Of a DNA stretch of 52,906 bases, positions 44,875-52,906 are shown one piece after another; the first letter of the stretch is position 1, and each line of letters begins with the position of its first letter. The position numbers were made by a program, and so were the translations under genes. The stretch is from an uncultured Nostocoides sp. (GTDB lineage: Bacteria > Actinomycetota > Actinomycetes > Actinomycetales > Dermatophilaceae). The notes beneath the pieces are model-generated. The model worked only from the letters and a program-made list of their open reading frames with translations. It did no database searches and was not told where the DNA came from. The stretch spans positions 1 to 52,906 of the forward strand of contig CALLZC010000153.1 of NCBI GenBank assembly GCA_937858995.1, written 5' to 3'.

Positions 44875-45330
44875 ATGGGTGCCGCACTCGCCACGTGGAA
44901 TGACATGGGTCCGGGAACCGCAGGTCGGACCGGTATGCCGTCCCGCCGCGGATCGGGACGCTCCCATTTGCGACTGGTCCCGCAGCCCGCTCCCGGGTTG
45001 ACGACTACCACCAGTGGGGTGCCGGAGCGCACCGGCATGGCCCACCCAGGGGTGCGTCTGACCCGCTGGGGGCGCCTCGCACTGACCCTGATCGTGGCCA
45101 CGACCCTCGCCGGAAGCCTGCTTCTGGCGCTCACGGTGGCGCCCGGCACGGCGCAGGCCACGGGGCAGCGGGTTGTGCTGGTCCAATCGGGCCAGACTCT
45201 GTCGGGGCTGGCGCAGGCATACCTGCCCGATCGCAACCAAGCCGACGCCGTGTCGGCCATCGTGTTGGCCAACGATCTCTCCAGCGAGCACATTCTTGCT
45301 GGTCAGCGCCTGCTGATTCCGGGTTCCTGA
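44875..45330 (+). CDS. LysM-domain SOS cell-division inhibitor-like protein (DivS/ChiZ/YneA type)
   Basis: 151 aa. A cytoplasmic N-terminus of about 65 residues is followed by one membrane helix (LALTLIVATTLAGSLLLALTVA) and a C-terminal LysM domain (VLVQSGQTLSGLAQAYLP ... NDLSSEHILAGQRLLIPGS). Position and architecture match the SOS-induced genes divergent from lexA in actinobacteria (mycobacterial Rv2719c/ChiZ, corynebacterial DivS), which delay division after damage. GAAGGGAG precedes the ATG. A near-consensus LexA box ends 21 bp upstream. nrdR follows after 208 bp. Confidence 0.87.
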   Translation: MGAALATWNDMGPGTAGRTGMPSRRGSGRSHLRLVPQPAPGLTTTTSGVPERTGMAHPGVRLTRWGRLALTLIVATTLAGSLLLALTVAPGTAQATGQRVVLVQSGQTLSGLAQAYLPDRNQADAVSAIVLANDLSSEHILAGQRLLIPGS

Positions 45331-45381
45331 CCACGCTGTGCGCCCGCGTGACGGGCAGAGGAGGCGTCGCTGAAGGGCCTC

Positions 45382-45410
45382 TTGACGTGGGACCTCGCAC
45401 AGCTTAGAGT
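45382..45410 (+). promoter_or_regulatory. nrdRJ promoter
   Basis: TTGACG (45382-45387), a 17-bp spacer and TAGAGT (45405-45410) form a near-consensus housekeeping promoter. The expected start point near 45417 falls inside the first NrdR box. The leader to nrdR is about 120 nt. Confidence 0.68.
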
Positions 45411-45424
45411 CCTACATCTAGTGG
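45409..45424. promoter_or_regulatory. NrdR box 1
   Basis: GTCCTACATCTAGTGG has the CTACATCTAG core that fits the NrdR consensus CWATATMTWG with one change. It overlaps the predicted transcription start of nrdR. Confidence 0.6.
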
Positions 45425-45440
45425 TTACACCGATGTAGTT

Positions 45441-45456
45441 CATCCACATGTAGTGC
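45441..45456. promoter_or_regulatory. NrdR box 2
   Basis: CATCCACATGTAGTGC is a second, weaker match to the NrdR motif, 32 bp from box 1, about three helical turns, a spacing typical of paired NrdR sites. Confidence 0.55.
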
Positions 45457-45538
45457 ACAGGTGGTTGAGGTTACCTACAGGTTGTCCCCACCTTTTCCCC
45501 CCTTCTATCCCCAACGGCGCGCGATTGGAGCCTCGGCA

Positions 45539-46003
45539 ATGCACTGCCCCTTCTGCCGTCATACCGACTCGCGGGTCATGGACTCGCGCACTAGCGATGA
45601 CGGCGCCCACATCCGCCGTCGCCGCCAGTGTCCGGATTGTGGGCGTCGCTTCACGACCGTCGAAACGGCCGGTCTGACGGTGATCAAGCGCTCCGGTGCC
45701 AGCGAGCCGTTCAGCCGGGCCAAGGTCCTGGCCGGGGTCCGCAAGGCATGTCAGGGTCGGCCGGTGTCCGAGGACGACCTGGCGCTTCTGGCGCAGCGGG
45801 TGGAGGAGGGGGTGCGGGTCGCCGGCAACGCGGAGGTGGATGCCCACGACGTGGGGATGGCCATCCTCGGGCCGTTGCGGGAACTCGACGAAGTTGCCTA
45901 CCTGCGATTCGCCAGCGTGTACCAGGCTTTCGAGTCCCTCGAGGACTTCGAGGCCGCCATCACCCTGCTGCGAGCCGAGCGCTCGGCCGCAGCCCGCCCA
46001 TAG
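45539..46003 (+). CDS. nrdR: Transcriptional repressor NrdR
   Basis: 154 aa. The N-terminal zinc ribbon has two Cys pairs (MHCPFC and CPDCGRRF) followed by the ATP-cone domain ([25 protein letters not shown]) that senses ATP/dATP. It represses ribonucleotide reductase genes. GGAG lies 9 nt before the ATG at 45539. nrdJ starts 32 bp after its stop, and candidate NrdR boxes in the shared promoter imply autoregulation. Confidence 0.97.
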   Translation: MHCPFCRHTDSRVMDSRTSDDGAHIRRRRQCPDCGRRFTTVETAGLTVIKRSGASEPFSRAKVLAGVRKACQGRPVSEDDLALLAQRVEEGVRVAGNAEVDAHDVGMAILGPLRELDEVAYLRFASVYQAFESLEDFEAAITLLRAERSAAARP

Positions 46004-46035
46004 TTCGATTTGATCAATGTGACTCAGGAGATTTC

Positions 46036-48957
46036 ATGACGGAGACCGCCCGTCCCAGCACGACCCGCTCCGGGAAGGCCAAGGGCTTGACGATGCAGCG
46101 CATTTTCACCACGCCGGGGGTGCATCCCTATGACGAGGTCACCTGGGAACAACGCGATGTCACCCAGACCAACTGGAAGACCGGCGCGGTCATCTTCGAC
46201 CAGAAGGGCGTGGAGTTCCCCGACTTCTGGTCGGTCAACGCCTCCACGATCGTCACGACCAAGTACTTCCGTGGGGCCTTGGGTTCCGAGGTTCGCGAAC
46301 GCAGCCTGCGTCAGCTCATCGATCGCGTGGTGCTGACCTACACCAAGGCTGGCAAGGAGTTCGGCTACTTCGCGACTCCGCAGGACGCCGACATCTTTGA
46401 GCACGAGTTGACCTACGCGCTCTTGCACCAGGTCTTCTCCTTCAACAGCCCGGTGTGGTTCAACGTCGGCACGCCGTCACCGCAGCAGGTCAGCGCCTGT
46501 TTCATCCTCTCGGTGGATGACTCGATGGACTCGATCCTCAATTGGTACAAGGAGGAGGGCTTCATCTTCAAGGGCGGCTCCGGAGCCGGTCTGAACCTCT
46601 CGCGCATCCGCTCGAGCAAGGAACTGCTCTCCTCGGGTGGCACCGCCTCCGGGCCGGTGTCGTTCATGCGTGGCGCCGACGCGTCCGCCGGCACGATCAA
46701 GTCCGGTGGTGCGACTCGCCGCGCCGCCAAGATGGTCGTCCTGGATATCGACCACCCTGACATCTACGAGTTCGTCGAGACCAAGGCGCGCGAGGAAGAC
46801 AAGATTCGCGCCCTGCGGGATGCCGGCTTCGACATGGATCTCGGTGGCAAGGACATCGTCTCGGTGCAGTACCAGAACGCCAACAACTCCGTGCGGGTCA
46901 CCGATGACTTCATGCGCGCCGTCGAGGCGGGCGCCAGCTTTGGTCTGACCTCGCGCAAGGACGGCTCGGTGATCGAGGAGATCGACGCGCGCGACCTCAT
47001 GCGCAAGATCGCCGAGGCGGCCTGGGAGTGCGCCGACCCGGGCATCCAGTACGACGACACCATCAACGCCTGGCACACCAACCCCGAGACCGGGCGGATC
47101 ACCGCGTCGAACCCCTGCAGTGAGTACATGTCACTCGACAACTCCTCCTGCAATCTCGCCTCCTTGAACCTGCTGAAGTTCCTACGCGAGGACGACACCT
47201 TCGACGCCGTCACCTTCGCCAAGGTCGTCGAGCTGGTGATCACCGCCATGGATATCTCCATCTGCTTCGCGGACTTCCCCACGGAGGCGATCGGCAAGAC
47301 CACGGTCGACTACCGTCAGCTGGGCATCGGGTACGCCAACCTGGGTGCCTTGCTCATGGCCACCGGACACGGATACGACAGCGAGGGTGGGCGCGCCCTG
47401 GCCGCGAGCATCACCTCGCTGCTCACGGGAGCGGCATACAAGCGCTCCGCCGAGCTCGCCGGAATCGTCGGCGCGTATGCCGGGTACGCCCGCAACGCCG
47501 ATGCGCACGATCGGGTGATGCGCAAGCACCAGGGCGCCAACGACGCGTTGCGCTCGCGGTACGCGATGGACGCGGACATCCACCAACTCGCCACCCGCAC
47601 CTGGGACGATGTCATCCGGCTGGGTGACAAGAATGGTTTCCGCAACGCCCAAGCATCGGTCCTCGCGCCGACCGGCACCATCGGTTTCATGATGGACTGC
47701 GACACCACCGGGATCGAGCCGGACTTCTCGCTCGTCAAGTTCAAGAAGCTCGTTGGTGGCGGCTCGATGCAGATCGTGAACCTGACGATCCCGCGGGCCC
47801 TGAAGAAGCTGGGCTACCCGCAGGAGACCGCCGAGGCGATTGTCGAGTACATCGCCGACAAGGGCCATGTCGTGGGCGCGCCCGGCCTGAAGACCGATCA
47901 CTATGACGTCTTCGACACGGCCATGGGGGAGCGAGCGATCTCTCCGATGGGTCACGTGCGGATGATGGCGGCGGTTCAGCCGTTCCTCTCCGGGGCCATC
48001 TCCAAGACCGTCAACCTGCCAGAGACGGCCAGCGTCGAGGAGATCGAGGACGTCTACATCCAGGGGTGGAAGCTGGGCCTGAAGGCACTGGCCGTCTACC
48101 GGGACAACTGCAAGGTCGGACAACCGCTCTCGGACGCCGGTTCCACGGCCAAGGACAAGGAGAGTGCGGCCGCGGCGGCGGCCGTGGAGAAGGTCATCGA
48201 GTACCGGCCAGTGCGCGAGCGTCTGCCCAAGCGGCGCAACTCCCGCACGACCTCCTTCGCCATCGGCGGCGCCGAGGGTTATATGACGGCCTCGACGTAT
48301 GACGACGGTCGCCTCGGCGAGGTCTTCCTGAAGTTTGGCAAGCAGGGTTCGACGCTCGCCGGTGTGATGGACGCCTTCTCGATCGCCATCTCCGTGGCGC
48401 TGCAGTATGGCGTGCCGCTGGAGACCTGGGTGGAGAAGTTCACCAATATGCGCTTCGAACCCGCCGGTATGACCGACGACCCGGATGTGCGGATGGGGCA
48501 GTCGCTCATGGACTACGTCTTCCGTCGGCTGGCGCTGGACAACCTCGATTTCGAGACCCGTGCCTACTACGGCATCTACACAGCGCAGGAGCGTGCCCGT
48601 CAGCTCGAGACGGGTTCCTATGCGCCGGTCGAGGAGGAGTTCGAGGAGGAGATTGACGACGAGTTGGAGTCGATGTCCCAGGGCCTGGGTGCTCAGGCGC
48701 CGCGTAAGACCGCGGAGCCCAAACAAAGCCCACACGAGGACACCTCGCTGGATGCCACCCAGGTCCAGTCCGGTTCCGGCGCGGCGTCCGCTCGCGCTGT
48801 CTCGGCGCAGATCCACTCCTCAGCCGACTTGCTTGCCATGTTCGGCGACAAGAAGGCGGCCGACGCCCCGATGTGTATGACGTGCGGCACCAAGATGCGC
48901 CCCGCCGGCTCCTGCTACGTCTGCGAGGGCTGCGGCTCCACCAGCGGCTGCAGCTAA
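46036..48957 (+). CDS. nrdJ: Vitamin B12-dependent ribonucleoside-diphosphate reductase (class II)
   Basis: 973 aa, makes deoxyribonucleotides using adenosylcobalamin, independent of oxygen. Recognisable parts are FSFNSPVWFNVGTPSPQQVSACFILSV, the active-site region NPCSEYM, and APTGTIGFMMDCDTTGIEPDFSL. The C-terminal redox/zinc segment has CMTCGTKM and CYVCEGCGSTSGC. CAGGAGAT is the ribosome binding site of the ATG at 46036. No cobalamin riboswitch was found upstream; control appears to be through NrdR. A strong terminator follows. No class I nrdAB genes are nearby. Confidence 0.98.
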   Translation: MTETARPSTTRSGKAKGLTMQRIFTTPGVHPYDEVTWEQRDVTQTNWKTGAVIFDQKGVEFPDFWSVNASTIVTTKYFRGALGSEVRERSLRQLIDRVVLTYTKAGKEFGYFATPQDADIFEHELTYALLHQVFSFNSPVWFNVGTPSPQQVSACFILSVDDSMDSILNWYKEEGFIFKGGSGAGLNLSRIRSSKELLSSGGTASGPVSFMRGADASAGTIKSGGATRRAAKMVVLDIDHPDIYEFVETKAREEDKIRALRDAGFDMDLGGKDIVSVQYQNANNSVRVTDDFMRAVEAGASFGLTSRKDGSVIEEIDARDLMRKIAEAAWECADPGIQYDDTINAWHTNPETGRITASNPCSEYMSLDNSSCNLASLNLLKFLREDDTFDAVTFAKVVELVITAMDISICFADFPTEAIGKTTVDYRQLGIGYANLGALLMATGHGYDSEGGRALAASITSLLTGAAYKRSAELAGIVGAYAGYARNADAHDRVMRKHQGANDALRSRYAMDADIHQLATRTWDDVIRLGDKNGFRNAQASVLAPTGTIGFMMDCDTTGIEPDFSLVKFKKLVGGGSMQIVNLTIPRALKKLGYPQETAEAIVEYIADKGHVVGAPGLKTDHYDVFDTAMGERAISPMGHVRMMAAVQPFLSGAISKTVNLPETASVEEIEDVYIQGWKLGLKALAVYRDNCKVGQPLSDAGSTAKDKESAAAAAAVEKVIEYRPVRERLPKRRNSRTTSFAIGGAEGYMTASTYDDGRLGEVFLKFGKQGSTLAGVMDAFSIAISVALQYGVPLETWVEKFTNMRFEPAGMTDDPDVRMGQSLMDYVFRRLALDNLDFETRAYYGIYTAQERARQLETGSYAPVEEEFEEEIDDELESMSQGLGAQAPRKTAEPKQSPHEDTSLDATQVQSGSGAASARAVSAQIHSSADLLAMFGDKKAADAPMCMTCGTKMRPAGSCYVCEGCGSTSGCS

Positions 48958-48973
48958 GCCGGAAGCCGACGCT

Positions 48974-49021
48974 GCACAACTGCCCGACAACCCGGCGCGC
49001 CGGGTTGTCGGGCAGTTGTGC
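48974..49021. terminator. 48-bp palindrome after nrdJ
   Basis: A 24-bp arm (48974-48997) is followed with no spacer by its exact reverse complement (48998-49021); the centre is GGCG/CGCC. It starts 16 bp after the nrdJ stop. Such a long perfect stem is unusual for a simple terminator but would stop transcription in both directions. Confidence 0.85.
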
Positions 49022-49046
49022 GTTCGGTCGCCGGCCGGCTCGACCA

Positions 49047-49102
49047 AACTCAGCAGAGGTTGCGCTCAGAACCGGGCCAACTCAGCAGAGGTTGCGCTCA
49101 GA
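49047..49102. repeat. 24-bp direct repeat with 32-bp period
   Basis: A 24-bp sequence beginning AACTCAGCAGAGG and ending GCGCTCAGA occurs at 49047-49070 and exactly again at 49079-49102. A shorter third copy of AGCAGAGGTT appears near 49144. It lies between convergent nrdJ and kbl. Confidence 0.9.
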
Positions 49103-49134
49103 GCCACAGGATGCATCCTGTGGTTCTGAGCGCA
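49093..49134. terminator. 42-bp near-perfect palindrome overlapping the repeat
   Basis: The 21-bp arms 49093-49113 and 49114-49134 (TGCGCTCAGA ... TCTGAGCGCA) match at all but one position, which is a G-T pair that RNA could tolerate. Outer CAGCAGAGG/CCTGCTG could lengthen the stem. It is placed to terminate kbl, whose stop is at 49188. Confidence 0.8.
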
Positions 49135-49187
49135 CCTGCTGCTAGCAGAGGTTAGGTAGGGGGGACGAGGCGGTACGAGGGCGGTGT

Positions 49188-50381
49188 CTATCCCACGGCG
49201 TCTCGGGCCGAGGCGAAGGCTGCCGCGCACGTGCGCACGTCGTCGCTGGTGTGGGCGGCGGAGAGCTGGACGCGGATGCGTGCCGCACCGGCCGGCACGA
49301 CGGGGAACGAGAAAGCGATGACATAGACGCCGCTCGCGAGCATCGCTTCGGCGATCTGCGCGGCCTGGCGGGCTCCGTCCGGCCCGCGGAACATCACCGG
49401 GACGATGGGGTGCTCCCCGGGGAGCAGCTCGAAACCAGCATCCATCATCAGTGCGCGAAAAAGCTCCGCATTGTCACGCAGCCGAACGCGCGCCTGGGTG
49501 GCGGTGGTGGCTAGCCGGAGAGCGGCCAGGGAGCCGGCCGCAACCGTGGGGGCGACGGCGTTGGAGAAGAGGTACGGACGCGAGCGTTGACGCAGCAACT
49601 CCACGATCTCCCGGTGGCTGCTGACATAGCCGCCCGAGGCGCCGCCGAGCGCCTTGCCGAGGGTGCCGCTGACGATGTCGACGCGATCCTGCACCCCGAA
49701 TCGTTCGGGTGTCCCGGCCCCCGTGGGCCCGACGAAACCCACCGCGTGCGAATCGTCGACCATCACCAAGGCGCCGAACTCCTCGGCGAGTTCGCAGATC
49801 TCCGGCAGGGGCGCGAAGTAGCCGTCCATCGAGAACACCCCGTCCGTGACGATGACGATCCGCCGCGAACCCCCGCCCCGGGCCGCCGTGAGTTGCGCGC
49901 GCAGATCGACCATGTCGGCGTTGCGGTACCGGAACCGAGCCGCCTTGGACAGCCGGATGCCGTCGATCAGGGAGGCGTGGTTCAACTCATCGGAGATGAT
50001 CGCGTCGCCCTCGCCGAAGAGCACTTCGAAGACGCCTCCGTTGGCGTCGAAGCACGAGGAAAACAGGATGGTGTCATCCATCCCGAGGAAGGCCGACAGG
50101 GCTGACTCCAACTCCTTGTGCAGCGTTTGGGTGCCACAGATGAAGCGGACGCTGGCCATCCCAAAGCCCCACTCCTGCAAGGCATCACGGGCCGCACTCA
50201 CGACGTCCGGGTGATCGGCCAGACCAAGGTAGTTGTTGGCGCAGAAGTTCAGCGCCGGACCGGCCGTGGTGGAAATGTGTGCCGACTGGGCCGAGGTCAG
50301 TTGTCGCTCGGGTTTGTAGAGCCCGGCCTCCCGGATCTGCGCCAGCGTGCCGGCAACCTCATCGCGCAGCGGTCCGTACAT
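49188..50381 (-). CDS. kbl: Glycine C-acetyltransferase (2-amino-3-ketobutyrate CoA ligase)
   Basis: 397 aa PLP enzyme of the alpha-oxoamine synthase family. It splits 2-amino-3-ketobutyrate with CoA to glycine and acetyl-CoA. Motifs: [53 protein letters not shown] and the PLP lysine in [15 protein letters not shown]. The ATG at 50381 lies 23 bp inside tdh, so the two are coupled. Together they form the threonine-to-glycine pathway. Confidence 0.96.
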   Translation of the reverse strand: MYGPLRDEVAGTLAQIREAGLYKPERQLTSAQSAHISTTAGPALNFCANNYLGLADHPDVVSAARDALQEWGFGMASVRFICGTQTLHKELESALSAFLGMDDTILFSSCFDANGGVFEVLFGEGDAIISDELNHASLIDGIRLSKAARFRYRNADMVDLRAQLTAARGGGSRRIVIVTDGVFSMDGYFAPLPEICELAEEFGALVMVDDSHAVGFVGPTGAGTPERFGVQDRVDIVSGTLGKALGGASGGYVSSHREIVELLRQRSRPYLFSNAVAPTVAAGSLAALRLATTATQARVRLRDNAELFRALMMDAGFELLPGEHPIVPVMFRGPDGARQAAQIAEAMLASGVYVIAFSFPVVPAGAARIRVQLSAAHTSDDVRTCAAAFASARDAVG

Positions 50382-51429
50382 CCTCTACCTCCCAGTTCAG
50401 AACGATCTTGCCGCACTGACCGGAGCGGGCGATGGTGAAGGCCGCCTCCCACTCGTGCGCCGGCAAGCGATGCGTAATCACCGAGCTGATCCCACGAACC
50501 AACTCGGGCGAGGTCTGCAACATGGCCCCCATGGCATACCAGGTCTCGAACATCTCCCGGCCATAGATGCCCCGGATCGTGAGCATGTGGGTGATCACCT
50601 TGGCCCAGTCGATCGGATAGGGCTCCTTCGGTAGACCCAGGAGGGCCACCCGCCCCCCGTGGGTCATATTGTCGATCAACTCTTCGACGGCCCGCGGCGC
50701 ACCGGACATCTCCAACGCGATATCGAATCCTTGCCGCATCCCCAGGCTCCGTTGAGCCTCCATCACCCGCGAGCGTCCGGAGTTGATCGTCACGTCGGCG
50801 CCCGCAGCAGCGGCCAGGCCGAGCCGGTAGTCGGACAGATCGGTGACCACGACATAGCGCGCACCGGCATGCCGGGCGATGGCGGCGGCCATGACGCCAA
50901 TCGGCCCAGCCCCGGTGATGAGCACGTCCTCGCCGACCATCGGCCACTGAAGTGCGGTGTGCGTGGCATTGCCGAAGGGGTCGAACACCGCGGCCAGGTC
51001 AGGATCGAGTCCCGGCGGTTGGACGTAGGCATTGGCGGCGGGCAGGACGACATACTCCGCGAAGGCCCCGTCGCGGTTGACGCCGATGCCGATGGTGTTG
51101 ATGCACAGGTGCCGTCGCCCGGCCCGGCAGCTGCGACAGTGCCCGCAGACGATGTGACCTTCGCCGGAGACGCGATCACCCACGGCAACGGTCCCCGCGG
51201 GAACCTCGGCGCCTACCTCGACGACCTCGCCATAGAACTCATGGCCGACGATCAGGGGTGCCCGGATGGTTGCGGCAGCCCACGGGTCCCAGTCGTGGAT
51301 ATGAAGGTCGGTCCCGCACACGCCGGTCCGCAGGACGCGCACGAGCACGTCGCCCGCCCCGCAGGACGGCTCGGGCACCTCGGTCATCACCAGTCCAGGA
51401 CCGGGCGTCGGCTTCACCAGCGCGCGCAT
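50359..51429 (-). CDS. tdh: L-threonine 3-dehydrogenase
   Basis: 356 aa zinc-dependent medium-chain dehydrogenase oxidising threonine to 2-amino-3-ketobutyrate. Catalytic zinc ligands are in [14 protein letters not shown] and VGHEFYGEV. The structural zinc loop is [15 protein letters not shown], and the NAD motif is [21 protein letters not shown] strong AAGGAGG Shine-Dalgarno precedes the ATG at 51429. It is the first gene of the tdh-kbl operon. Confidence 0.96.
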   Translation of the reverse strand: MRALVKPTPGPGLVMTEVPEPSCGAGDVLVRVLRTGVCGTDLHIHDWDPWAAATIRAPLIVGHEFYGEVVEVGAEVPAGTVAVGDRVSGEGHIVCGHCRSCRAGRRHLCINTIGIGVNRDGAFAEYVVLPAANAYVQPPGLDPDLAAVFDPFGNATHTALQWPMVGEDVLITGAGPIGVMAAAIARHAGARYVVVTDLSDYRLGLAAAAGADVTINSGRSRVMEAQRSLGMRQGFDIALEMSGAPRAVEELIDNMTHGGRVALLGLPKEPYPIDWAKVITHMLTIRGIYGREMFETWYAMGAMLQTSPELVRGISSVITHRLPAHEWEAAFTIARSGQCGKIVLNWEVEDVRTAAR

Positions 51430-51503
51430 CGAATCATCCTCCTTGAGCGCTCTGTTTCAGCCTATGCGTCGGGCTGTCAGTGGCCGGTGGCAGTATCGGT
51501 GAG

Positions 51504-51881
51504 GTGATAGATCACTTTGGAATCAACTGCTCCGACTTCGAGACGAGCGCCACCTTCTACGATGCGGTGCTCGGGGTGCTCGGGCAGACCCGCGTCATGG
51601 ATTTCGGGGTCGCCATCGGCTATGGCTCGGGCGACCACGCCCCCTTTTGGATCAGCCGGTGGGAGGGCGCCGAGCCGAACCGCGAGATGCACGTGGCCTT
51701 CGCGGCCGCGGATGCCGAGACGGTTCAGGCCTTCTATGACAAGGCCATCGAGATGGGCGCCGAGAGTCTGCACGCCCCCCGCCTGTGGCCCGAATATCAC
51801 CCGGGCTACTTCGGGGCCTTCGTGCGGGACCCGGATGGCAACAACATCGAGGCCGTCTGGCACGGGCCGGCCGGCAGCTAG
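51504..51881 (+). CDS. VOC-superfamily (glyoxalase/dioxygenase fold) protein
   Basis: 125 aa from the GTG at 51504; a GTG at 51480 is an alternative. It contains one VOC pair of repeats: IDHFGINCSDFETSATFYDAVLGVLG and, at the C-terminus, GYFGAFVRDPDGNNIEAVWHG. Candidate metal ligands are H in IDHFG, H in MHVAFAA and E in NIEAVWH. The reaction is unknown; small VOC proteins include thiol-dependent lyases and antibiotic-binding proteins. Confidence 0.85.
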   Translation: MIDHFGINCSDFETSATFYDAVLGVLGQTRVMDFGVAIGYGSGDHAPFWISRWEGAEPNREMHVAFAAADAETVQAFYDKAIEMGAESLHAPRLWPEYHPGYFGAFVRDPDGNNIEAVWHGPAGS

Positions 51882-51887
51882 CCCAAG

Positions 51888-52793
51888 CTAGCCCGCGGAC
51901 TCCCGCGCACTCACCGGGGACCGCTTGGCGTTGGCGTCGATGGCGTCGAGGATCTCCTCGATCCGCGGGCGTGGCAGGTCATGCGCCATGTCCGGAAACA
52001 TCAGCAGTCGTGAGCCGGGGACCGCCTTCGCCGTGGCTATGCCGCCGCTGGGGGAGACCAGGCGATCCATCAGGCCGTGCACCACGAGTGTCGGAACGCG
52101 CAACGCCCGCAACCCGGGCGTGCGATCGGGGCTGGCCAAGATTGCGGCGATCTGGCGGACCCGGCCGATCGGATCGGGATCCCGGTCGATCGAGGCCCGG
52201 ATCATCTCGCGCAGCTCGTCCTCGTCGAAGTGCGGGCCGGAGATCTGGCGCCAGGCGTTGACCCCGAAGGCGAGCGCCTCATCGGGGGTGCTCGGGCGCG
52301 CCCCGAGAAAGCTCTTCGAGAACTCCGGGAGGAAGGTGGTCGCCGGGCGGCCATGCAACTTGCTGCCGGTGTTGGACATGATCGAGGTCAAGGTGGCGAC
52401 GCGGTCCGGGTGCCGGATCGCGAGTTCCTGAGCGATCATGCCGCCCATGGACACCCCGACCACGTGGACCATCGTCAATCCCAGATGCTCGATGAGCCCG
52501 GCCGCGTCGTCGGCCATGTCCGCGAGTAGATAGTCCGCCTTTGCCAGCCGCTTCGAGGCCAGGCCGCGCACGATCGCCCGGGGCTCGGGCGCGGGGGCAT
52601 CGATCTTCATGGAGAGCCCGATATCGCGATTGTCGAAGCGGATCACGTGATAGCCGCGCTCCACCAGCCCGGCCACGAAGGCCGGCGGCCAGGCGATGAG
52701 CTGGGTCGCCAAACCCATGATGAGCAGGATCGGTTCTCCCGATCCCTGCTCCTCGTAGTGCAGCTCGATCCCGTTGACATTCGCCTTAGGCAT
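51888..52793 (-). CDS. Alpha/beta hydrolase
   Basis: 301 aa. The start MPKANVNGIELHYEEQGSGEPILLIMGL is typical of the fold; a TTG at 52805 would add four residues. The oxyanion region GLATQLIAWPPAF and RFDNRDIGLS precede the nucleophile elbow GVSMGGMIAQ. The acid is probably in VVHGLMDRLVSPSGG and the catalytic His in FPDMAHDLPRPR. It resembles hydrolases related to AclC/RdmC-type esterases, but the substrate cannot be inferred. It ends 7 bp from the convergent VOC gene. The gene is complete; its start is 45 bp from the adapter. Confidence 0.88.
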   Translation of the reverse strand: MPKANVNGIELHYEEQGSGEPILLIMGLATQLIAWPPAFVAGLVERGYHVIRFDNRDIGLSMKIDAPAPEPRAIVRGLASKRLAKADYLLADMADDAAGLIEHLGLTMVHVVGVSMGGMIAQELAIRHPDRVATLTSIMSNTGSKLHGRPATTFLPEFSKSFLGARPSTPDEALAFGVNAWRQISGPHFDEDELREMIRASIDRDPDPIGRVRQIAAILASPDRTPGLRALRVPTLVVHGLMDRLVSPSGGIATAKAVPGSRLLMFPDMAHDLPRPRIEEILDAIDANAKRSPVSARESAG

Positions 52794-52837
52794 CCTGCGA
52801 TTCAATCATCTGAACTCGGGTGAGCCCGCACCTGGCG

Positions 52838-52906
52838 CTGTCTCTTATACACATCTCCGAGCCCACGAGACGGACTCCTATCTCGTATGCCGTCTTCTGC
52901 TTGAAA
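52838..52906 (+). other. Illumina Nextera i7/P7 adapter (artefact)
   Basis: Bases 52838-52856 are the mosaic end CTGTCTCTTATACACATCT, and 52857-52871 are the read-2 arm CCGAGCCCACGAGAC. Bases 52872-52879 are GGACTCCT, matching Nextera index N705. Bases 52880-52903 are the P7 sequence, and the final AAA is read past the end of the molecule. Genomic sequence ends at 52837. Confidence 0.99.

Noticed and set aside
45331..46035. Cobalamin riboswitch before nrdR/nrdJ
   Set aside because: No B12-box-like element was seen; the promoter and NrdR-like boxes account for the region.
48974..49160. Insertion-sequence ends or a CRISPR array after nrdJ
   Set aside because: No transposase, no target duplication and only two full direct repeats without regular spacers.

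Overview
The window is a 52,906-base contig from a high-G+C actinobacterium, most likely a member of the Micrococcales; an Intrasporangiaceae/Dermatophilaceae-like lineage is a guess. The evidence is the codon use, the many ATGA/GTGA gene overlaps, and the conserved actinobacterial order recA-recX ... miaB ... miaA-dapF ... hflX ... lexA / LysM gene - nrdR - nrdJ. Both ends are untrimmed Illumina Nextera library adapters: bases 1-69 (P5, i5 index, Tn5 mosaic end) and 52838-52906 (mosaic end, i7 index, P7). Genomic DNA therefore runs only from 70 to 52837, and the first gene is cut by an assembly artefact, not by biology.

Layout. 70-9791: the large helicase Lhr (3' end missing), a membrane acyltransferase with an SGNH domain, small stress/metabolism genes (SRPBCC, DoxX, SDR) and an ECF sigma factor coupled to an O6-alkylguanine-DNA alkyltransferase. 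9792-11766: recA-recX behind a LexA box and a LexA-independent RecA-NDp/PafBC-type promoter. 11805-18488: the divergent MocR regulator/membrane protein pair yczR-yczE, a RecQ helicase fused to a phosphoribosyltransferase domain and preceded by an unusual repeated start region, and the 5-oxoprolinase operon pxpABC. 18524-28490: miaB, a small Rv0909-type protein, def, miaA, dapF, a methyltransferase, glpK, glpD and hflX. 28527-33395: a five-gene operon of a membrane-anchored trypsin-like protease, a MoxR AAA+ ATPase, a DUF58 protein and two membrane VWA proteins. 33602-35459: three poorly characterised genes including AIM24. 35506-38536: leuS behind a probable attenuator with a leucine leader peptide. 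38648-41961: comEA-comEC. 41952-43962: a LysR regulator and a sirtuin around a palindromic operator. 43897-48957: lexA, its divergent LysM partner, nrdR and the B12-dependent ribonucleotide reductase nrdJ. 48958-52793: two large palindromes, then tdh-kbl (threonine degradation), a VOC protein and an alpha/beta hydrolase.

Several parts fit a DNA-damage and dNTP-supply theme: Lhr, Ogt, RecA, RecX, RecQ, LexA, the SOS-type LysM division inhibitor, NrdR and NrdJ, with regulatory sites visible at recA, lexA and nrdR. Most genes are housekeeping. The features that stand out are regulatory or structural: the recQ leader repeats, the leuS attenuator, short tandem duplications at gene edges, long palindromes, and an over-represented GTATGC word. 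No rRNA, tRNA, CRISPR array, prophage or insertion sequence was seen. No gene-free stretch exceeds about 300 bases.
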